Source of the DNA: Fomes fomentarius
Taxonomy: Eukaryota; Basidiomycota; Agaricomycetes; Polyporales; Polyporaceae
NCBI GenBank assembly: GCA_022606135.1
Contig: JABYQN010000018.1
Location: 186,001 to 250,000, forward strand
Direction: 5' to 3'
DNA: 64,000 nt
Below are positions 45,301 to 53,607 of this stretch, piece after piece (the stretch's first letter is position 1; every line of letters starts with the position of its first letter). Both the position numbers and the translations under genes were made by a program. The notes under the pieces were generated by a model that saw only the letters and a program-made list of their open reading frames with translations, had not been told where the DNA came from and made no database searches.

Positions 45301-48300
45301 CATGTCTCCTTACGAAGTCCCGGTGCACGCAAGAGCCGGTGCTTCCACTGTCCAACAACGCCTCCACATCCACTCTCTTCCCCGTCTCTGGTACTTCTAT
45401 GACTACTGGTATGTCCATCTGTCTGCGGGTTCCTCGTGCTCTAACTACTTTAAATAGTTTTGGTCCTTCTCTAGTAATACTATAAATAGGGACACTATCT
45501 ACTGTGGCAATTTTTTGGCTCGCCGCATTCGAGTCTTTTATGTTTTTTTTGGCTTTTTCTTTTTTGGCTTTTTTATCAGTTTTGTGCGTGTTTTTATCAA
45601 TAATATCGGGTTCCGAATGGGTGGTAAAAGGTACATTATTATATAATTCTCGAGAACGGTCAAAAATAGATAAACTATCAATCTTCGGCTCTTCTACGTC
45701 AAGTAGTGCATATCGATTATTTCTAGGGTCAGAACGTTGTGCGGTTACGCCGACCCGAATCCAAAACCCGCCTGTTTGAACGAATCTGGGTCTTCCGCTG
45801 CCCATTTCCGTACATTCTCACGGAAGCTATCCTCTTCCCACATAGCGCGCGTCCGCTGCGGTACCGGCTGCTGCGGTGTCGGCTGCTGCGTGTTGGCCGC
45901 TGAAGCCCCTGCAGCACGATACGTTATATGCCATGTATTACTGCAGCCTGGCGCTGCGTCGCCTCTCCTCCTCCCGCAACTATAGCATACTCGCGCGGCT
46001 CCCGCGCGGTCTAGATCCATTGGCTGTCCCCTTCCTCCATATACGGTACCTGTTCCATCGTTTCGGGTCTGGGCAACGGCAGGCGCCGGCGCGCGATTCT
46101 CGGCAACCACCGGAACCCTTGGTGGCAGTGGCGGTCTGGACTGTACTTGGGGCCGGGCCTGTGGGGCGTGTGCCTGAAGCGCTAGGCGTTGTGCCCACAC
46201 GTCATCAAGGAGGATGACGCGCGTCTTCCACTCGTCGTAGGTAGCTGGGAGCGGCGTGTTGCAGTAGATGGAATCCAGATACCTGGGGCTAATGCCTCGT
46301 TTGACCCACTCCAGCGCGAAGCGGTCCGCAGTCGTGTACCCCGCCTGCATGAGGAGCATCTCGAACTCCTGGAAGAACTCCGTTGCAGGCCTCCGATCCT
46401 GTCGGAGGTGCTCGAGCTTATCAAGGGCTTGGCGCTCGGCGAGTCGGTCCGTGAACGCCTGATCGAGATCTTGCCACACCTCATCGACGGTGATGTTCCA
46501 CGTTCCGTTGGCTGAATTGAAATGTAGGTCGGTGTATGCGTTGACCCACTGGTTGACGCGCTCCCCATGAATTTTGGACATGAGAAAAGTGATGATTTGA
46601 TGACAGTTTGCGGCTGCTCGAGTGGACATGTACCGCGCGATCTGACTCTTCCATGTCCTATATTTAGACTTATCCCCGTCGAACGTGAGTGGGGACTCTG
46701 GTTTGAGTCTCTGATCGCTCTGTATCGGCTGCCATTGATTGACGATCCTATCGAGGAAGCTCTCAAACTGCTGTTCCGTCATCATGATCGGTTGCGTCAT
46801 ATTGGGTGGCGTGTCGGATCGGACCGAATCCGTAGATAACGATATGGCCCGGGTGTGTCGGTAAGTGTGGAAGGAAATGGTGACGTCACTTCTTCGGGAT
46901 CTCCAATCAAATCCTCACGCAGCCGTAGGCCGTACCCCCGTATCACTGCGATTAGATAAGATCTTTGAAACGTTTGATCCGGACGTCGGTTCCTCGAGGT
47001 CTCAACCCCTCGCAGGAAACGTAAGTAAGAAGTAATAACTATGTACTGAGTAGGACGGGGGACCTCCACGCGTTTGCGCAATTGTGAGCCGCCCTCAGTG
47101 ACCGGGTCAGGGTATGAGGCACGCCGGCAAAAAGCGACCGAACCTGGGTTTCCCACAGGATTTACCGAGACGCCCAAAAGTTCGCAGTGACGGTAGCGGC
47201 CGTGTAGATACAAGCCAGTTGCGGCTGTACTAAGAAACGGTGCGTAGAGATGGTAAGGTAGTTCCGCTAAACCCTGCGGTCCGGGTGTGGGGTAATCCGC
47301 TTGTCCCTGCGGTCCGGGAAGGTAGCTTCGACTTATGATACGGCGACACTCGGCTACGCGTGACTAAGCACGGCTATGAGCGGAAAATGCACCAAGTCGA
47401 AGCTGGAGGCTTCTCCGAGCTCGACTGGTCACTCTTATATTAAGAACTTCTTATTAAATACATGCACAGAGTTCGTGTATCTACAGCAGGTTCCAGCACG
47501 AATCAGAAAGCACAAGCGGAGTGAAACTAGTGTACAGACGACAATGGGCGCGCAAGCGCGGAGTTTGAAAATAGATACCGAATTGGGAATGTTCGTAACA
47601 CCTCAGTCCTGACTACCTTTCATCTACATTCCTGGTTCTCAGCCTAATCAACGCATATCCACCTTCCGGGGTGGTATCAAGAAGGCTACAGATGCACACG
47701 TCGTCCCTTTCTACAACATTGTAGCCGGCAATTGCGAGGGATTTATTCAGGCTGTATTCGAACACATGGGTTATATCTACCCTGGCAAATACGATGTACG
47801 TCCGAGATCATTTCATGTGACTTCTCTTGCTCATTGACGTGCTTCAACTCCTCAGTCCGGCACCCAGAAGTTGAATATTCCGTGGAATAAGCCATTTCAA
47901 CATCTCATCTTCCACTCCCTCCTTCGCAACTGCTTCTTCTCAGGCCCACACTCTCTTGGAGTGCGCTATTCTGACCGCTTTACATCGACGTTCCCACAAC
48001 TCCCTGATGAGAAGGAGATCCCAGTTCCTATGCTGGCCCTAGTCGGTGCTGCAGTAAGCCTCGATGCCGTTTTAGCCTTGTCATCAAGACTTACTGATGT
48101 CGTCTCACATCTAGGTCCATGCCTCGCTGACAGAGTGGAAGTCTGGCACACATAAGCCGAGTCCGTTCTCAGCTGACTCGTACCTTGACGCATACAACGA
48201 GCATATCTTGCTCCTCAATGGGATCAAGCAGGCAAATCTTCGTGCCTTTCACAAGATGATGCACCGTTTGTATGTCTCTGCAAGGTTCATGACCTTACAG

Positions 48301-48425
48301 TAATCTCATCTCGATCTGCCCCCTTTTTCATCACTTCCGACAACAGTAGCACTGCCGCAGCTCCTGCCACCAATGCTGGTGATGCTTTGGGCCATGTCGA
48401 CATCGCAAACATGGACATCGACTAG
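39341..48425 (+). CDS. DUF6532-domain protein, split by a retrotransposon-bearing intron
   Basis: Starts MAATRAHSARKKNSPNHLSA. Many short exons with GT/AG introns encode a charged, low-complexity N-terminus (SKRKRTTSATGANKG, SSEEDDEDEGLGDGEGEEE). The C-terminal domain begins HPHIRSTLRKAFDMIELDLL ... DGFPDALGR (41160-41390) and resumes after the large intron with RISTFRGGIKKATDAHVVPF (from 47645), then PWNKPFQHLIFHSLLRNCFF, ELPVPM-like EIPVPMLALVGAA and YNEHILLLNGIKQANLRAFH. It ends at TAG 48423-48425. This is the DUF6532 family, expanded in Agaricomycetes and of unknown function. The intron between about 41392 and 47642 holds the complete antisense gypsy element. Whether it is still spliced is unknown. 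Confidence 0.75.
41447..41711 (-). repeat. 3' LTR of element 2
   Basis: 265 bp, apparently identical to 47336-47600. Adjoined on its inner side by the polypurine tract at 41712-41724. Confidence 0.95.
41712..41724 (-). other. Polypurine tract of element 2
   Basis: Minus-sense GAGGGGAGGGTGA directly before the 3' LTR, the expected plus-strand primer. Confidence 0.75.
41747..45805 (-). CDS. pol: Pol polyprotein of element 2, intact
   Basis: 1352 codons without a stop. In order: N-terminal Lys-rich linker; protease (VEALLDSGSTGSCVHRDF, catalytic DSG at ~residues 153-155); reverse transcriptase (TKMDIRWGYNNVRMREGD; catalytic YLDDIL); RNase H (FRVQCDASNYAVGAEL; IHSDHKNLEYF); integrase zinc finger (HHDSIVAGH...CSICQRTK) and DDE core (SVDMITHLP, SDRGSIFVS, HPQTDGQTERLNQEVE); chromodomain-like C-terminus (EEILDSKVKRGKLTYLVKWK). 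It makes the enzymes for particle maturation, cDNA synthesis and integration; chromodomains direct integration to marked chromatin. It is reached by a -1 shift from gag (overlap of 61 bases), so its first ATG is probably not used. Confidence 0.96.
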   Translation of the reverse strand: MGSGRPRFVQTGGFWIRVGVTAQRSDPRNNRYALLDVEEPKIDSLSIFDRSRELYNNVPFTTHSEPDIIDKNTHKTDKKAKKEKAKKNIKDSNAASQKIATVDSVPIYSITREGPKLFKVVRARGTRRQMDIPVVIEVPETGKRVDVEALLDSGSTGSCVHRDFVRRHGIEIVALDTPVPVYNADGTVNSGGSITHYARLRVSIGDHREMMTFLVTDLGKSDIFLGYEWISHHNPSIDWRRKVIEFNRCPSTCERVLREGEQIFMLHTQSYLHQRGERLRAAKLRAKSSVAMEIAIEQSRAKAERSFEEMVPEHYRDYDDVFAEATFDELPEHRPYDHVIELTPGAQPQCGKVYPMTVEQQQALDDFLEDNLQTGRIRPSKSPWGAPFFFVKKKDGKLRPVQDYRKLNALTKKNKYPLPLISELFDKLKGARYYTKMDIRWGYNNVRMREGDEEKAAFLTNRGLFEPLVMFFGLSNSPATFQMMMNDLFRDLILRGKVIVYLDDILIFTETLAEHRQIVRQVLQILRENKLTCKPEKCEFETTETEYLGHIIAHGVVKMDPAKVAGVTEWPTPTCKRDVQSFLGFANFYRRFIRDFSKIAAPLNQLTGQAEWRWGPEQLDAFTRLKEAITTAPVLAIPNEQDPFRVQCDASNYAVGAELAQNQDGKWRTIAYLSRALTPAKRNYEIYDREMLAVMTALDEWRHFLMGARQSFEIHSDHKNLEYFRRPQKLNPRQARWVVELQNYHFTLQHRPGSTMGKADALSRRVDHSAGSTEGEETVMLRPEWFRALVEGAEQLLVGIREFGELVENSVRNKLAAGDRDYSTEDGLIYRRGRVVVPPDRALRGRIIASHHDSIVAGHPGRAKTQELIQRSYWWPSIRRDVQTYVKGCSICQRTKIDRQPRAAPLHPNPVPEYNWEYISVDMITHLPDAQGNNAILMIVDLKSKDYIAIPTTDELSSEGWANMLVKHVITLHGIPRRIFSDRGSIFVSNMIRDLYRKLGIQGNPSTAYHPQTDGQTERLNQEVENYLRIFINHRQTDWPEWLPLASFSYRTRVHSGTGCSPFFMTHGRDPFTGVETAKEVKTESAEQYAAQMKRIQEEAGAALTLAKEAMKRQYDKHRRESRQYEPGDWVYLDSFNITTERSSKKLDDKRYGPFQIASKVGASAYKLKLPKGWRAIHPVFNEVLLTPANDPEFPNQKVERSVPNVLATGDEPEEILDSKVKRGKLTYLVKWKNRPRSDATWEARGRLKAESKALLDTYHAKNPTAPRMPTIRIQPRRRSEQVGVPRARARFLQPEYRYENERDSWSRWQAVFARWQQRRKDAGLTPYSDEMREVLILARPKQNEESREGKL
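45745..46800 (-). CDS. gag: Gag of element 2
   Basis: 351 codons starting MTQPIMMTEQQFESFLDRIV. The retrotransposon gag domain is visible (PLTFDGDKSKYRTWKSQIAR, WQDLDQAFTDRLAERQALDK, TEFFQEFEMLLMQAGY). A Pro/Gln/Arg-rich stretch follows, then CYSCGRRRGDAAPGC, which has the Cys of a zinc knuckle but no His and one residue too many. It ends in FKQAGFGFGSA; the codons GCG GGT TTT provide the slippery site. The start is the first ATG of the frame, 535 bases inside the 5' LTR. Confidence 0.92.
   Translation of the reverse strand: MTQPIMMTEQQFESFLDRIVNQWQPIQSDQRLKPESPLTFDGDKSKYRTWKSQIARYMSTRAAANCHQIITFLMSKIHGERVNQWVNAYTDLHFNSANGTWNITVDEVWQDLDQAFTDRLAERQALDKLEHLRQDRRPATEFFQEFEMLLMQAGYTTADRFALEWVKRGISPRYLDSIYCNTPLPATYDEWKTRVILLDDVWAQRLALQAHAPQARPQVQSRPPLPPRVPVVAENRAPAPAVAQTRNDGTGTVYGGRGQPMDLDRAGAARVCYSCGRRRGDAAPGCSNTWHITYRAAGASAANTQQPTPQQPVPQRTRAMWEEDSFRENVRKWAAEDPDSFKQAGFGFGSA
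45763..45769 (-). promoter_or_regulatory. -1 frameshift site G_GGT_TTT of element 2
   Basis: Gag codons GCG GGT TTT GGA contain G_GGT_TTT. A -1 slip reads GGG TTT TGG ATT, which is exactly the pol frame (GGFWIRVGV). The site lies 16 bases before the gag stop (TAA, 45745-45747). Confidence 0.82.
46801..47335 (-). other. Leader of element 2 with self-priming primer-binding site
   Basis: 535-base untranslated leader. Its first bases (plus coordinates 47324-47334) are the exact complement of LTR bases 47394-47404 over 11 nt (minus-sense AAGTCGAAGCT against AGCTTCGACTT), one base after the LTR. A TATAAG box lies 35 bases upstream of the inferred transcript start at 47404. This matches the Tf1-type self-primer. 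Confidence 0.72.
47336..47600 (-). repeat. 5' LTR of element 2
   Basis: 265 bp. Minus-sense TATAAG at 47439-47434, inferred transcript start at 47404, R+U5 about 69 bases. Confidence 0.95.
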
Positions 48426-49898
48426 CAATGTCGATGTCAGGCTACCGGCCATTGCAAGCAATGTCACGTTCAGATTTGTCTCCACATGGTATGATGTCAC
48501 ATCGCTATTGCTCCATGAACATGCTCTGACAACCTCTACGCTCTTTAGTGATCCTACAATGTACACGGTTATTTATAGGTATGTCTGACACCCTTGCCGC
48601 AGATTTCATATCTTCTCAGTCACCCCACTTTTCAGCTCACCCTAGTCGCTCCTTTATGCACGAAGCTTACTCTTAATCGTCGGTGTTGTGATTGCAGGTA
48701 TGCCGTACATGGATGTTACATCCGATGTTCTAATACTTATTACCGTATCTCTTGCTTATCCCAGTCAAAGCTCGCCACATGGATCTATCTATAAGTAGGT
48801 CTCCGATGTCGTACCTCATTCCTTGTCCGAAGGAGCTGACTTCGGTTTCTCTCATACAGCTGACCTCAGTCTGTCCTTACTCGTAGTGTGTCACAGTTCA
48901 GCACCATTGTATGGGTTGTGCTTGGGTTATCTCATCATGTACTTCTCGTCCGTCTATGGGATGTACACAGTAGATACCCAGTATGTCTTGCTGTAGTCGA
49001 GTGCTGCAATAAACTGTCGTGCTCGCAATGGTTGTCGCTTCGTGTGCTCGCAGTGGGATATCACTATACTTTCCTGATAATGCCTGATATACGAGCCCTC
49101 ACAGATGGAATAATGTGTGTATAACGTCGTAATGCTCACTCTTTAGGAGGGGACTACGCGAATTATCCTACCGGCATAATGATGCTCGTTAGCAGTATTT
49201 ATACCTAAGTAGGACGGGGAGGTTTTCCTGATGGCGTGTAGGGGCGGGATGGGGCGTGTGCTGGTAGGGGCGGAATGGGGCATGTGCTGCGGTATCCGGG
49301 AGGTGTAATGGTGGGGAGAGGCGTGTAGGCGAGGCGAGACGGATGGTAGGCGGGATGGGGGCCGGATGAGAGCACGATGTACGGTAGATAGTATACGATA
49401 TAGACTCAATACAAGAAAGAAATTTGTAATCGACGATACAACTGCCAGTTCGCAATCAAACGGTCTACGCCATGGCGCGTTCGCCATCTACACTATCCCC
49501 CTGCAAACTCCTGCGGCCGTCACGCCCCGTGATTTCGGTTCGCAGAGCTTGCACCTCTTCATGTACGGCTTCGACTGCGTGGAGATGCGCGGCATGCCGC
49601 GTTGCGCGCTGCCATTTCCGTGTGTAAGGCCTTGGTTGCTTCGAGATGCGCGGCTTCGCGCACTGCCATTCCGTGCTGCGTTGCTTTGTTCGGGCGGACA
49701 AGGAGTACCATCAAAGACCTCTGAAGCAGCGCACACGTTAGCACTCGAACGAAGTTAAGTACTGGACTCAATGTACAGTGAACGCATTCGAGGCGGCTCC
49801 CATCGCACGCATCAAGTGTTCCAGGTCGCGGCCTACCTGGTGTCTCTTGAGGTACACCACCGACAGGATGCGCACAACCCATGCAAGGTAGGAATGGT
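48426..49898. other. No supported gene; repeat segment at 49203-49372
   Basis: 48426-49140 shows no coding features. 49203-49372 is a second copy of the repeat at 35090-35232. 49540-49760 reads (minus) alanine-rich heptad-like residues (AHLEATKALHTEMAARNAAC) in changing frames, perhaps a decayed coiled-coil gene. Confidence 0.4.
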
Positions 49899-50173
49899 TG
49901 TTGGAACATGAGTTTTTTTTCGAGTACGACCAATGACGCATCCGGCCCGGACGATACCCTATCGTCGTACGATAAGCCCCTGTATGTTACCGCTTACGGA
50001 CTTACTGGTACCTTAGTTATGTCCTGATTTGGTCATTTACATTCCTCTAAGTTACTTATAAGGCTCGCGCATCATCCTGTATTCCTTACGCGTTTGCTTG
50101 GTACAAATGCGAATTCATCCTTTTGTTGCTCGCTTCCCTGCTCTCTCGCGCGCTTGCTCCGCTTGCTTCAATA
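49899..50173 (+). repeat. Solo LTR with TG...TA ends (copy 2)
   Basis: 275 bp, TGTTGGAACATG...GCTTCAATA, with perfect 5-bp duplications ATGGT (49894-49898, 50174-50178). Homologous to 17750-18023 in the opposite orientation. Confidence 0.85.
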
Positions 50174-50540
50174 ATGGTCTATATGCAGAAGATTGAGAAG
50201 GGCTCCGACATCGGCATGCCCTCGCGTGCCGTGTTCACCCTCTCCTTATGTGGGCGGCATGGCTGGAGAGCATATCGCAATGACAGCTTAGACAACAATG
50301 GGAGTATCGCTCCCGGATGTCCATGATTCTTTGTAGATCTATTGTTCCCACTGGCAGACTTCACATGTATTTGCCCTGTACCTCATACTCTTGGTTTCTT
50401 ATGCCATCATGATTCCCATGTGTTTGCCGTTGTACCTCATACTCATACACTCTTGAGTTCATATAGTTAGAGGTATAGACTCGTCCATGACTTCTTCGGT
50501 GCTATGAGGCCATATATCCACCGTAGACTACACAGTGTAT

Positions 50541-50656
50541 ATACAACAATGTGGTGCAGCGGCTACAGTGTCGCGGCTTATTTTGCCGCAAGCGCCAGGT
50601 CTCTGGTTCGAACCCCGAACGTGACATCACTATTTGAGCGGATGTATTCGGGGATA
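50541..50656 (+). repeat. tRNA-like SINE head interrupted by a CACTA element
   Basis: Pol III type promoter: A-box-like TGGTGCAGCGG at 50552-50562 and B-box GGTTCGAACCC at 50605-50615. The sequence continues after the CACTA insertion (51179 onward: acatcctatcaaggttg), and that continuation has a relative at 34987-35064. It is not a tRNA gene: no acceptor stem or cloverleaf closes. The boundaries of the SINE are not determined. Confidence 0.55.
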
Positions 50657-51178
50657 CACTACATGCACAGGCCCGAAGGTTGTGTTGTGATAGGCATGGG
50701 AAATCTCGGGGCGGTCTTACCTTACCCAAAATCATATTCCGATGGGAAAGGTAAACTATCCCAACAGTTTGCCAATGGTTTTCCATGAGCAGGTTTGGCA
50801 ACCTTTCACACCGGACAGGGCACGGGGGAAATGCATGACAAAGTTAGAAAAAACCATGGCAATCTGACGCCCGATGCAAAAGGTACACTTTCCTGACTTG
50901 GGTAAGTTTGTCTCAGAGTCCTTTGGTGCAAAATATAACCTTTCTCAATGCTGCCACCGACCCATATTGGGTCAAGCACAGGAAAGTGATGGGAAAGTGA
51001 TACTTTCTGGCCCTGTAATCGATGATGTTATAGGTTTCCTTTCACTCCCTGTGAAAGGTGCTGCATATAATAGTGAAATTCAACCTTTCCCCAAAGGTCA
51101 ATTGTCTGGGGAAGGTAAGACCGCCCTGAGATTTCCCATGCCTATCCCAACACAACCTTTGGGCTCGTGCACGTAGTG
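50657..51178 (+). mobile_element. Non-autonomous CACTA-type MITE
   Basis: 522 bp. Terminal inverted repeats of roughly 55-60 bp begin CACTAC(A/G)TGCAC and include aaggttgtgttg and ggcatgggaaatctc on the left and their complements on the right. The flanks are ATA on both sides (50654-50656, 51179-51181), the 3-bp duplication typical of CACTA/EnSpm elements. Several subterminal gggaaag/ctttccc motifs in both orientations fit the transposase-binding repeats of that superfamily. There is no coding capacity. A 5-bp duplication GATAC with ACTAC ends fits equally by base matching, but CACTA termini make the 3-bp reading more likely. Confidence 0.82.
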
Positions 51179-51239
51179 ATACATCCTATCAAGGTTGAAA
51201 ACTGGTAAGGATACATCAGCTCTACTGAGTCTGCTCCCT

Positions 51240-51879
51240 CCCAAGCCCGTGCCCTATATATGTATAAGTCTTTGCATATATTCATCAGTAGCATCAGAGT
51301 GACCTGTATTATATGCATTCGCATCCTCCGGGGATCCATCTGGATCTCTCATTATAGTTGCATACTGTGGTATCCACAGATGCAGCTATTCTAGGACCAG
51401 CTGGGCGCCATGCATCGAGCAACAGTATACCTCAGTAACCACGTCAGAAAAGTAGCATGGCAAATACTGGGTCGCCGCGACAGTTCTGTTGCTTGCCCTG
51501 TCTCGTTCCTGGCTCATCATACCCATCGCTCAGCCTGCCAGTGTTTCACCCACAGAGTCAGAAGACCTGCATTTCCACTGTTGAGTCGGGGACCGGTGGC
51601 AAGGCACACCCTGGTCAGTGGGTGGGTGTCCTCACCTTTACTGTGCACTTCATAATCCCATTCATACTCCACCCCATCCAGCCCTCTACCCCTTCTCATG
51701 GTAATGGAACCATCAGATACGCTTGTGGGCGTGGCAGGATTGACGAGCCCCTCGTTTTATTCAAGTTCCTCGCCATCCTCACCATCTGCCTAAATGGGAA
51801 AAAAGCGCCCAAAAGGTAAGGTCACGCAAATTTTGACATTTGTTGATTTTGTAGCTGCGGTCTATGGGGTTGTAATGGT
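51240..51879. other. No supported gene
   Basis: Open frames at 51410-51819 lack motifs. A direct repeat (aaaaggtaaggtcacgcaaa) at about 51797-51890 is echoed at 51970-52055, leading into the C-poor tract. Confidence 0.4.
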
Positions 51880-51969
51880 GGTAGTAAGAAGGGATAGTGA
51901 TGATTAGTTAAGAAGTTATAAGCAATACAAGGTGGCGCTTAAGCGGGGGAAAGGCACTGAAAAAGGGAA

Positions 51970-52440
51970 AAAGGGCCCAAAAGGTAGGGTCAAGGGAATT
52001 TTGAGATTTGTGTATTTTGTAGGCAGGGTGTGTAGGATTGTAATGGTGGTAGTTATAGTGAGTAGAAGAATGGGGAAATGGAGAATTTTGTAAGGAGAGT
52101 GTGTAAGATTGTAAGAGTGATAATCAGATGGTGTAGTGGTGATTAGTTGAGGGTTATAGGGAGTAGATATTTGGAAAAATGCGGAAGGATTTTGAAGGTT
52201 GATTGTGGTAGTTTGATGATTGGTGGTGGTGGTGGTGTTTGATTTGTTGAATATATGGTGTATTGGGGATAGGATTTGAATGGGATGTTTGAGTTGGGAG
52301 ATATAAGGGAGAAGGAAAGAAAGATTTGTGTGTAAGTTGTTTAGGGTCTAGGGATGGTAGAGGTTGTATATGATGAGATATGATGATATTTAGGAGGTAT
52401 GTGAGTAGGGAGAGTGTGGGGAGGGATTTAAAGGGGTCAA
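51970..52440 (+). repeat. Cytosine-depleted, G-rich tract
   Basis: By hand count the plus strand has about 5 C in 52021-52440 (420 bases), with G at more than a third. Internal imperfect repeats (gaattttg...gtgtgtaagattgtaa and ggtggtagt) suggest an expanded degenerate repeat. There is no coding frame. Flanking DNA has normal composition. Confidence 0.85.
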
Positions 52441-52609
52441 AAAGATGTGGGTAAGGGTCAGCCCTAGGTTAGAGCCACCAATTTCAGACTTTTGGGTTCA
52501 ACCATACGAGCACTTATCAGCACAAAGCACATCAAGCATGTACACCACACCCTGCATACAGGGAAACAGGGCAGAGCAAGCTTACACATGGACACTTGTT
52601 GTTTAAATG

Positions 52610-52925
52610 CCTGGGCACGCCGAGGTATGGCGTACCCGGGCTCTCAGTGTCCGCATAGTGAATCATGCAGGATACATTACCAGAAGTATGTCTATCCCCA
52701 TCTAAAAGCCCGGGCACGCCGAGGTATGGCATACCCAGGCTCTTAGTGTCCGCATAGTCAACCATGCAGGATACATATACATCACTGGAGGTATGCCTAT
52801 CCACACCTAAAAGCGCTCTGCTTTTTCTTCATAACACAGTACGGTGTACCTGGGCTCTCAGTGTCCGCATAGTGAATCATGCAGGATACATTACCAGAAG
52901 TATGCCTATCCACATCTAGAAGCCT
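52610..52925 (+). repeat. Tandem repeat, three units of about 100-115 bp
   Basis: Each unit carries gtaccxgggctctcagtgtc, cgcatagtgaatcatgcagg and agtatgcctatccacatcta. Units start near 52611, 52708 and 52811. A short relative (ggcgtacccgggctttc) occurs at about 56011. Confidence 0.85.
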
Positions 52926-53607
52926 GGCGGTGTGCCCAGCCAGATTGAGCTTAGGGACATCGCTACTTCTCCTGTCAATGAACAATGGATAGAATTATAC
53001 TGGACATGCTGAGACTCAGTGTGCATGAGGTCTTAGCATCCGGCACAGTAGATACAATGAGACAGATGTCTGTCTTCAAAAGTAGTATGTCTACACAAGT
53101 GGATGTATGTCAAACAGTACTTAAAGTGTCCATGGACATACATTTCCAAATGTCAACTAACCTGATGTGCACACTGTTTGTGCGCATGTCACATGTTGAG
53201 AGACCCACCTGATGAGGAAAGTAGGTTCCAGTCAAAGGGAACATCTTTTAGCAGGGATCGCCGCCATGTCTTGCAGGCTTCAATATACTGAACACACTTC
53301 CTTTCAGAACTGCATGCAGAATGTACTACTCTCACAGTAACAGTCATGGTGGGTGACTGATACTCCGCATGAGGACCCGGTGTACTGGGCCACACTGCCC
53401 CTGGAAGATCTGGGCATTGTGTTGTCTGGGTGCTTATCTAAACGAGGGCGATATCAATCACCGGCAATCTTTTGGTGAGTCGTTTGTCTCTGTCTCCATC
53501 CTCTCTCTCATCCCCTCCCCATCTACTGCGAAGTAACCTCAATTTTCCAAACATGCAAACTGTACATGCATTTCTAGAACATCCGCTAACCCTGTACACT
53601 GACGATT
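52926..53607. other. Upstream region of the ParB-like gene
   Basis: May hold its promoter and undetected 5' exons: a gtgagt donor follows 53471, and a branch/acceptor pair (gctaaccctg...acgattag) lies near 53586-53608. Confidence 0.35.

Larger units (their letters stand above)
41447..47600 (-). mobile_element. Complete, young Ty3/gypsy chromodomain retrotransposon (element 2)
   Basis: Two 265-bp LTRs that look identical (41447-41711, 47336-47600; minus-sense TGTTACGAAC...GTATCA), a perfect target duplication CCTCA (41442-41446, 47601-47605), and intact gag and pol frames linked by a -1 slippery site. A purine tract (gaggggagggtga, minus sense) precedes the 3' LTR. All parts needed for movement seem present, so this is a candidate active element. 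It lies in an intron of the DUF6532 gene, antisense to it. There is no extra ORF after pol, unlike element 1. Confidence 0.95.

Noticed and set aside
50552..50615. tRNA gene with A and B boxes
   Set aside because: No cloverleaf closes; the context is a dispersed repeat interrupted by a MITE.
51970..52440. Coding sequence or telomere-like repeat
   Set aside because: Frames are broken by many TAG/TGA/TAA and there is no regular short telomeric unit.
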